NCBI GenBank assembly: GCA_037144255.1
Contig: JBAWXE010000087.1
Location: forward strand, 1 to 12,274
DNA from: JBAWXE01 sp037144255
GTDB lineage: Bacteria > Bacteroidota > Bacteroidia > Chitinophagales > Chitinophagaceae
Reading direction: 5' to 3'
DNA length: 12,274 bases
Shown here: positions 7,801 to 12,274 of the stretch, piece after piece
How positions within the stretch are numbered: the first letter of the stretch is position 1
How the letters are laid out: every line of letters starts with the position of its first letter
Program-made: the position numbers and the translations under genes
The notes under the pieces: generated by a model
The model's input: only the letters and a program-made list of their open reading frames with translations
Databases searched by the model: none
What the model was told of the DNA's origin: nothing

Positions 7801-10181
7801 CATACTGCTACATAGTAATTACTATCTAAGAACAACCCGGAGAAAGTGTAACTTCTAACATTAGCAGTTACTGTATCTACTACTTGCATGTATGGTCCTT
7901 TCTTCATTAATATCTGATAACCTGATGCCTGTGCTACACTGTCCCAATCTATTCTTATATACCCGGGACATTGCACTATACTATCCAAATAAATGTTAGG
8001 CTGCTGATTGATCACAAATGTGCCACTTGTTATGGTCACTCCATTTCTTTGCAGTTGTATTTTTCCTTGGTTACTTGAAACATTTGGTACTGTCCATATA
8101 TAGTACTTCTGATTTGCAGGTATATTGTTATCTATTGTGATCCAACTGCTGCCGTTGTTGGTACTATACTGCAATGAAAAACCATTATTATCATCAGATG
8201 CATCCCAGTATACATAACACAACTTATTAGCAGGTACCGCTATACCCCCTGTAGGGAAAGTGATTTTCATACCTACAGGTATCATATCATAGGCTACAAC
8301 AAAAGGTTGATTGCCGGAAGGCACATAATAACCTGCTACTTTTAATGTATAGTTACCCGCTGTAGGATTATTAAGGATCACTTGTTCACAGTTATTGATA
8401 CGGTCTATACCTTCTACAGCATTATTATTCACATTGGCGGGTATAGTATCTAGTACCAATGGCCTATGTAGGGTCGCTACAGGGTCAATCACACTCAGGT
8501 CTAGGTCATTTACCAGCTGATGAGCAGACATAAGGTCCGCAGGTGCATCATGCCAATACAACATCACTTTCAGTTGTGCCGTATTATCAGGTACATATAT
8601 GGTCAAATTTTTTTGTGCACCTGTACTTACACTATCCAGTATATATCTGTTACTATCCAGTATTTGTAAAGAACGTACCAAATTCAGTGACCCAAATCCA
8701 TATTTAAAATCCGGCCCCGGGTTTCCTATATCCGTAGTTCCATTCAATATCAATGCTTTCAAAAGATCAGCCCTAGGATTCACATTGCCGAACAATTGCT
8801 TGTATCGCTCTGCCAGCAATGCTAATGCACCTGCTGTATTGGGCGATGCCATACTGGTTCCACTGGCATACTCATAAGTATCTACTCCTATGTCCGAATA
8901 TACACCATACCCTACTGCCGACATATCAGGTTTCAACCTACCATCTTGTATAGGCCCATGAGATGCATCATATGCACTTTGATAGCCTTTGTCTGTACTC
9001 GTTACAACAAGTACATTCTTACTACACTGATATCCACCTGGCACAGTGCCAAATCCCGCAGGGTAAGGACCACATGTCAGGTTGCCATCATTACCGGCTG
9101 CAAACACATGTAATACTGTATTATTTTGCTGCGACACAGCATCCAACATCTGTGCATTGATGTCATAGGTACCGGCAGAATTACATTCCCCCTCTGTAAC
9201 AGCATAAGAGTTATTGGTGATGGTCATATTATGCGCCTGCAGCATGGTAGCAGTACGTGTCCATACATTGTCATATAGATGGTCCACAAGATTTACATGT
9301 GGTGCCATCCCTTCTGCCAATGGGTCAATTATACCCGCGCTACCCACTATACCATTTATGTGTGCACCATGATGTACATTTCCTATAGGGTTATAATCTA
9401 TTACCCTGTCTCTGGTATCTGCATGGTACATTCCCGATCCATTATCTCCCACACCCACAGCCATACCATCTCCTAATAACCCATACCCTCCGTAACTGAT
9501 AGCCAGCGATGCTACATTAGCTTTATCTGCGTCTCTTGCTTCTACATCCAAGTCCACATAGCCACTCACTCTGTCTATATGTTTTACACCATACCAATTA
9601 GCCATACTTCTCACTGCAGCACCTGCTATCTGCACTTTGTATACACCCATATCTTGCAGGCTATTAGGTACTATTTGCCCTCCTGCTTGTTGTATATAGT
9701 TAATGCATGTCTTCGCATCTATTTGTGGGTAGAAAGACACCAGCACTTCCACACTACCTCTTGTTTGGGCAGCTATCTGTCTCCATAGGTACGTATCTGC
9801 TTTCCATTCTGCTTGTACAGGCTGCACGCTTTGTATAGGTAATTGTCCTATTGCATCTGCCACTACAGGGTAATGCACTATAGCACTATAAGTACCATTG
9901 CTTATATAATTCAATAATGTTACCCCTGCCTTTTCCAATATCGTTTTCTGTGCCTCTGTAGGGTTATTGGCAAACAGTATCAATACTTGTATAGGCTCAG
10001 TACTACTAGGCTTCTGTGCAGCCTCTTGCAGCCATGTGCTGGCATTGGCAGGCATCTGTATACTGGCACTACGCAGATGTACATTATTCAGCTGTTGTGC
10101 TCCTACATGCATAGCACATAGCAGCATTATGCATGCCATCCACTCTCTTATAAAAGCTCTTCTTTGTATACTTCTCTTCAT
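4848..10181 (-). CDS. Type IX-secreted modular subtilisin-like (S8, Kp43-type) serine protease
   Basis: A 1777-residue exported protease. The signal peptide is residues 1-28 (cleavage after V-G-A). Two similar prodomain-like repeats span 62-128 and 142-210. The S8 catalytic domain (about 226-505) holds Asp246 in VGVGDNGSG, His271 in HHGAHINGIVG, oxyanion Asn364 in AAGND and Ser443 in GTSMASP, so it should be active. Residues 515-632 form a jelly-roll domain with LVNDLDLSV, as after the catalytic domain of Kp43 proteases. Then come an Ig-like region (637-726), an Fn3-like domain (729-812), CARDB-like plus jelly-roll units at 822-1128 and 1129-1414 (the second MAM-like), an unnamed module (1415-1600), an Fn3-like segment (1605-1690) and the type IX sorting domain (1694-1777: IYPNPNRDG, LPTGVYFLKV, FVKKLLIE). 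Known cargo of this kind crosses the outer membrane and loses the sorting domain. ATG at 10181 is preferred; GTG at 10187 would add two residues. The substrate is unknown. Confidence 0.93.
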   Translation of the reverse strand: MKRSIQRRAFIREWMACIMLLCAMHVGAQQLNNVHLRSASIQMPANASTWLQEAAQKPSSTEPIQVLILFANNPTEAQKTILEKAGVTLLNYISNGTYSAIVHYPVVADAIGQLPIQSVQPVQAEWKADTYLWRQIAAQTRGSVEVLVSFYPQIDAKTCINYIQQAGGQIVPNSLQDMGVYKVQIAGAAVRSMANWYGVKHIDRVSGYVDLDVEARDADKANVASLAISYGGYGLLGDGMAVGVGDNGSGMYHADTRDRVIDYNPIGNVHHGAHINGIVGSAGIIDPLAEGMAPHVNLVDHLYDNVWTRTATMLQAHNMTITNNSYAVTEGECNSAGTYDINAQMLDAVSQQNNTVLHVFAAGNDGNLTCGPYPAGFGTVPGGYQCSKNVLVVTSTDKGYQSAYDASHGPIQDGRLKPDMSAVGYGVYSDIGVDTYEYASGTSMASPNTAGALALLAERYKQLFGNVNPRADLLKALILNGTTDIGNPGPDFKYGFGSLNLVRSLQILDSNRYILDSVSTGAQKNLTIYVPDNTAQLKVMLYWHDAPADLMSAHQLVNDLDLSVIDPVATLHRPLVLDTIPANVNNNAVEGIDRINNCEQVILNNPTAGNYTLKVAGYYVPSGNQPFVVAYDMIPVGMKITFPTGGIAVPANKLCYVYWDASDDNNGFSLQYSTNNGSSWITIDNNIPANQKYYIWTVPNVSSNQGKIQLQRNGVTITSGTFVINQQPNIYLDSIVQCPGYIRIDWDSVAQASGYQILMKKGPYMQVVDTVTANVRSYTFSGLFLDSNYYVAVCPKINGNVGYRSLAVSRVPNTGTCAGSISNGDLMIEKVLSPSTGRFLTSTQHTTHDTLTVRIRNLDDVVAGNYKVSYSINGGVWQSQIFTNPIAANSNILVKVSGLNLANVGFYTINIAIQNLAINDPVKSNDSITILVQQLDNPLVVLAPSYTDSFESMTIMNILNDSIGISPNGHWDYSRSTDTGHLRTWVNNDITISGNRSISLDASQYVPDNTNYLTGTFNLNNNDTNNEVRLDFDYKLHGKPKYASGNEVWVRGTDTAQWVSVYHYDTITSAGVINHSISISITDALRQYSQNFSSSMQVRFGQRDTSLIASNNYGNGLTLDNVKLYVVQNDVQLLSVLSPNMVGCNWGNNEPVTIQVRNGVSQTQQHIHLFYQYDNGTVYEDSIASIAGKVTVQHTFAQRILVPSLGTHTLSVWLYVAGDTYRSNDSLLNMEYRNEPLITSFPYLQNFESGDGYWFAGGQNSSWQFGTPASVKIHKAASGINAWKTKLIGNYNNLEYSFLYSPCFDISSLTNPMLSFSVAIDVENCGSILCDAVYVEYSLDGNLWTKLGTAGSGTNWYNDVNDQLWSIENDTRWHVASTYLPASILPIRLRFVMKSDPGVNFEGVAIDDIHIFDRTSAIYEGNATPNITQSVLGTTWTTFTSTGGLITEIHPKDQNLGNTSVVLYKPSIRNSSDSGQYNIARSYTVKPKTQPNDSVSIRLYVLDSEVLSVINDTNCISCTKPEDAYTLGVTQYSDPYPDNENGTLIDNLKGVYTYYPYNMISWVPYDNGYYAELSVRSFCELWLNDGGPTHNFALSNPYIDFTAKKEDFTHAILDWKSNIDTVVSLYEIQRSYNDSNFTTINTTTSAFHAPQEYVYTDNVNISIGGVVYYRLISHLNDGGILYSATKRIDWTEPYQLFNIYPNPNRDGILYIKWSAYIGTVLDVSMVNMTGKLIFNTSLKSADWNNVTSMQIPHLPTGVYFLKVNIGSNIFVKKLLIE
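4851..5102 (-). other. Type IX secretion C-terminal sorting domain (type A-like) of the protease
   Basis: Residues 1694-1777 of the protease. The pattern is that of the Por secretion tail family: an N-terminal YPNPNRDG, a middle VSMVNMTGKLIF strand pair, then LPTGVYFLKV and a final basic-hydrophobic FVKKLLIE reaching the stop codon. In characterised systems this domain is recognised by the type IX translocon and removed by PorU. The translocon genes are not in this window. Confidence 0.9.
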
Positions 10182-10287
10182 GATCACCTATTACGCTGTG
10201 TTATTAACGTTTAAAACCCTCATTTTCGTCTTAGCTCCCACCATACAATATACTAATAAATGGTCTTATATCCGTTCAAAACACCCT

Positions 10288-10321
10288 AAAAACAAAGAGC
10301 CCCGACTTGCGTCAGGGCTCT
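10288..10321 (-). terminator. Rho-independent terminator after rpsA
   Basis: Read on the minus strand, AGAGCCCTGAC pairs with GTCGGGGCTCT (11 bp, one G-T wobble) around a GCAA loop, a GNRA-type tetraloop. TTGTTTTT follows. It begins 27 bp after the rpsA stop, so transcription should end before the protease gene. The T tract is present only in the minus-strand direction. Confidence 0.92.
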
Positions 10322-10348
10322 TATTATTTCAGATAGTCTGTTGTCGAA

Positions 10349-12235
10349 TTAGTTACCTGCTTCGTCTTCAGCTTTCTTCATTTTGTCTTTGATAGCAGCC
10401 AGAGCGCCCAGATCACCAAGTGTTGGTTTTTCTACTTTGCTTTGGATGTTTTTCACCGCTGTCTTGGTCTTATCATTTTCAGCTACTGCTTCTTTCTTAG
10501 CAGCTTCTTTCTCTTCAGCTACGTGTTGTTCCCAAACCTTGCTGTGAGATACCATAATACGCTTGTCATTACGGTCAAATTCGATGATCATGAAAGGCAG
10601 TATTTGTTCAACCTCTACATTGCTACCATCTTCCTTGCGCAGGTGACGTGCAGGAGAGTATGCTTCCAGACCATACTGTAATTGTACAGTTGCGCCTTTA
10701 TCATCTTTCTTCGTTACGCTACCTTCGTGTATCGATCCGATAGGGAATATCGTTTCGAATGTAGTCCAAGGATCTTCTTCCAACTGCTTGTGGCCCAGTG
10801 CCAGTTTGCGGTTTTCTTTATCTATACTCAGTATAGCTATATCTATTGGTTCACCTACCTTAGTGAATTCACCAGGGTGGTTGTAACGCTTGATCCAGCT
10901 CAGGTCGCTGATGTGGATCATTCCGCCGATACCTGTTTGCAGTTCCACAAATACACCGTAAGGAGTAATATTCTTTACGATACCTGTATGGCGACTGTCA
11001 ATAGGGAATTTATTTTCAATAGTTTCCCAAGGATCTTCGGTCATTTGCTTGATAGACAAGCTCATTTTGCGTTCTGCCTTATCCAGTGTTACTACCACTG
11101 CTTCGTATTCATCACCCATCTTGAAGAATTCCTTCGCATTGATAGGCTGAGAAGACCAGGTGATTTCCGAAACGTGTACCAGACCTTCTACGCCAGGCAT
11201 GATTTCCAAAAATGCTCCATAATCTTCGATGTTTACTACTTTACCCTTCACTTTACCACCTTCAGTTATTTCAGCTGGCAAGTTATCCCAAGGATGAGGA
11301 GTCAATTGTTTCAGACCTAAGCTGATACGTTTTTTCTCATCATCAAAATCCAATACAACCACATTCAGTTTCTTGCCATTTTCCAGCACTTCGCTCGGAT
11401 GCGTTACGCGGCCCCAGCTGATGTCAGTTATGTACAGCAATCCATCTACTCCACCCAGATCGATGAATGCACCGAAATCAGTAACATTCTTCACAGTACC
11501 TTCCAGTACTTGTCCTTTCTCCAGTTGAGAGATGATCACACTGCGTTGTTGTTCTATATCGCTTTCTATCAGTGCTTTATGAGATACTACAGCATTACGA
11601 ATAGCTTCGTTGATCTTCACTACCTTGAAATCCATTGTCTTACCTACATACTGATCGTAATCCGTAACAGGCTTAACATCGATTTGAGAACCTGGTAAGA
11701 ATGTTTCCAGACCATACACATCTACTATCAGACCACCTTTGGTCTTAGATGTAATAGTACCTGTAACCACTTCACCTGTCTTGTAGAAATCAACGATCTT
11801 CTGCCATGCACGTGCCTGACGAGCCAATTTGCGGCTCAGGTGCAGGTGTCCATGTCTGTCTTCTTTTTCTACTACCATTACCTCTACATCATCACCAATG
11901 CGAACTTCGCTCATATCGCGGAATTCGTTCAATGAGATAAGGCCATCAGATTTGAATCCGATATTGATGATAACGTCGGTTTTAGTAACACCAACTATCA
12001 TACCGTTTAGCAACTGAGATTCTTCAATCGATTTGAAGGTGCTATCATAGATAACTTCCAGTTCTGCACGTTTGTCTTTGCCATAGGTAGCCACATTACG
12101 TTTGTCTACACTCCAGTCAAATTCATCATGCGGTGTGCTAGGTGCTGGCACAAATGCCTTTTTTACTACTGGTGCAACTGCTGATGCCTCAGGTGCAACT
12201 TGTTCTGATGCTGCACTTAATTCTTGGTTCTCCAT
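10349..12235 (-). CDS. rpsA: 30S ribosomal protein S1
   Basis: Ribosomal protein S1 (628 residues from the ATG at 12235), which binds mRNA on the small subunit and helps deliver it for initiation. Numbered from that ATG, it has a polar, Ala/Pro-rich N-terminal extension (1-70) and six S1 domains at about 74-136, 152-220, 240-310, 325-397, 412-483 and 500-567. A charged Lys/Glu/Ala tail follows, ending with LGDLGALAAIKDKMKK. Domains 3-5 end in the classic S1 pattern RISLGLKQLTPHPW, KMSLSIKQMTEDPW and KLALGHKQLEEDPW. Six domains match full-length S1. An in-frame GTG at 12250 gives a 633-residue form; a stop at 12260-12262 excludes anything longer. ATG is chosen because it is the stronger start codon, but GTG cannot be ruled out. 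A strong hairpin terminator follows. The promoter lies beyond the window edge. Confidence 0.97.
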   Translation of the reverse strand: MENQELSAASEQVAPEASAVAPVVKKAFVPAPSTPHDEFDWSVDKRNVATYGKDKRAELEVIYDSTFKSIEESQLLNGMIVGVTKTDVIINIGFKSDGLISLNEFRDMSEVRIGDDVEVMVVEKEDRHGHLHLSRKLARQARAWQKIVDFYKTGEVVTGTITSKTKGGLIVDVYGLETFLPGSQIDVKPVTDYDQYVGKTMDFKVVKINEAIRNAVVSHKALIESDIEQQRSVIISQLEKGQVLEGTVKNVTDFGAFIDLGGVDGLLYITDISWGRVTHPSEVLENGKKLNVVVLDFDDEKKRISLGLKQLTPHPWDNLPAEITEGGKVKGKVVNIEDYGAFLEIMPGVEGLVHVSEITWSSQPINAKEFFKMGDEYEAVVVTLDKAERKMSLSIKQMTEDPWETIENKFPIDSRHTGIVKNITPYGVFVELQTGIGGMIHISDLSWIKRYNHPGEFTKVGEPIDIAILSIDKENRKLALGHKQLEEDPWTTFETIFPIGSIHEGSVTKKDDKGATVQLQYGLEAYSPARHLRKEDGSNVEVEQILPFMIIEFDRNDKRIMVSHSKVWEQHVAEEKEAAKKEAVAENDKTKTAVKNIQSKVEKPTLGDLGALAAIKDKMKKAEDEAGN

Positions 12236-12250
12236 TTCTTGATTTTCCAC
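12221..12250 (-). repeat. 15-nt imperfect tandem repeat at the rpsA start
   Basis: GTGGAAAATCAAGAA (12250-12236) is followed directly by ATGGAGAACCAAGAA (12235-12221), identical at 12 of 15 positions and both encoding start-ENQE. The duplication creates two candidate initiation codons in the same frame. Confidence 0.8.
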
Positions 12251-12274
12251 TTGGTACTCTTATCTGTTTGTACG

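Noticed and set aside
10245..10281. Possible protease promoter on the minus strand (TTTTG at 10281-10277, TATATTGT at 10252-10245)
   Set aside because: The -7 match is imperfect and the spacing of 24 nt is longer than usual for the Bacteroidota -33/-7 pair. The protease promoter probably lies in 10182-10287, but I cannot place it.
9967..10392. 141-residue open frame on the + strand across the protease start and rpsA end
   Set aside because: It overlaps two real genes and the rpsA terminator; Cys/Leu/Ile-rich shadow translation.
10682..11320. 212-residue open frame on the + strand
   Set aside because: It lies wholly antisense to the unmistakable rpsA gene. Its translation is rich in Phe, Tyr, Cys and His with no domain, the usual shadow of a highly coding opposite strand.

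Overview
The window looks like ordinary chromosome from a Bacteroidota bacterium, most likely in or near the Chitinophagaceae. That placement is inference. It rests on a secreted protein with a C-terminal type IX secretion sorting domain, a DUF4476 protein with an architecture I associate with that family, AT-rich DNA, a TAnnTTTG promoter element, and translation starts without clear Shine-Dalgarno sequences. I see no mobile element, tRNA, rRNA, CRISPR array or defence system. No intergenic gap exceeds about 170 bases.

Left part (1-3543, + strand). The 3' end of a biotin carboxyl carrier protein is followed after 7 bp by a secreted DUF4476 protein. A small lipoprotein follows 16 bp later, and pdhB (pyruvate dehydrogenase E1 beta) 44 bp after that. 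A strong rho-independent hairpin closes the block at 3514-3543. The close spacing suggests co-transcription of at least the first three genes, mixing central acyl-CoA/pyruvate metabolism with two envelope proteins of unknown function. pdhA is not in the window.

Middle (3544-4850). A FAD-dependent oxidoreductase of the geranylgeranyl reductase family follows the terminator, with a TATATTTG promoter element only 8 bp before its start codon. It converges on the protease gene with a 10 bp gap.

Right part (4848-12250, - strand). A 1777-residue modular subtilisin-like (S8, Kp43-type) protease carries a signal peptide, a duplicated prodomain, an intact Asp-His-Ser triad, a jelly-roll domain, Ig/Fn3-like modules, two CARDB-plus-jelly-roll units, an uncharacterised module and a type IX sorting domain. 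It should be exported through the Sec system and the type IX system and end up at the cell surface or outside. Upstream of it is rpsA (ribosomal protein S1, six S1 domains), which ends in a hairpin terminator with a GCAA loop. The protease is therefore probably transcribed separately from rpsA.

The points most worth a second look are the protease's duplicated prodomain and repeated accessory modules, its unnamed pre-sorting-domain module, the decayed repeats in the DUF4476 protein, and the doubled start region of rpsA. I do not see a convincing previously undescribed multi-gene system.
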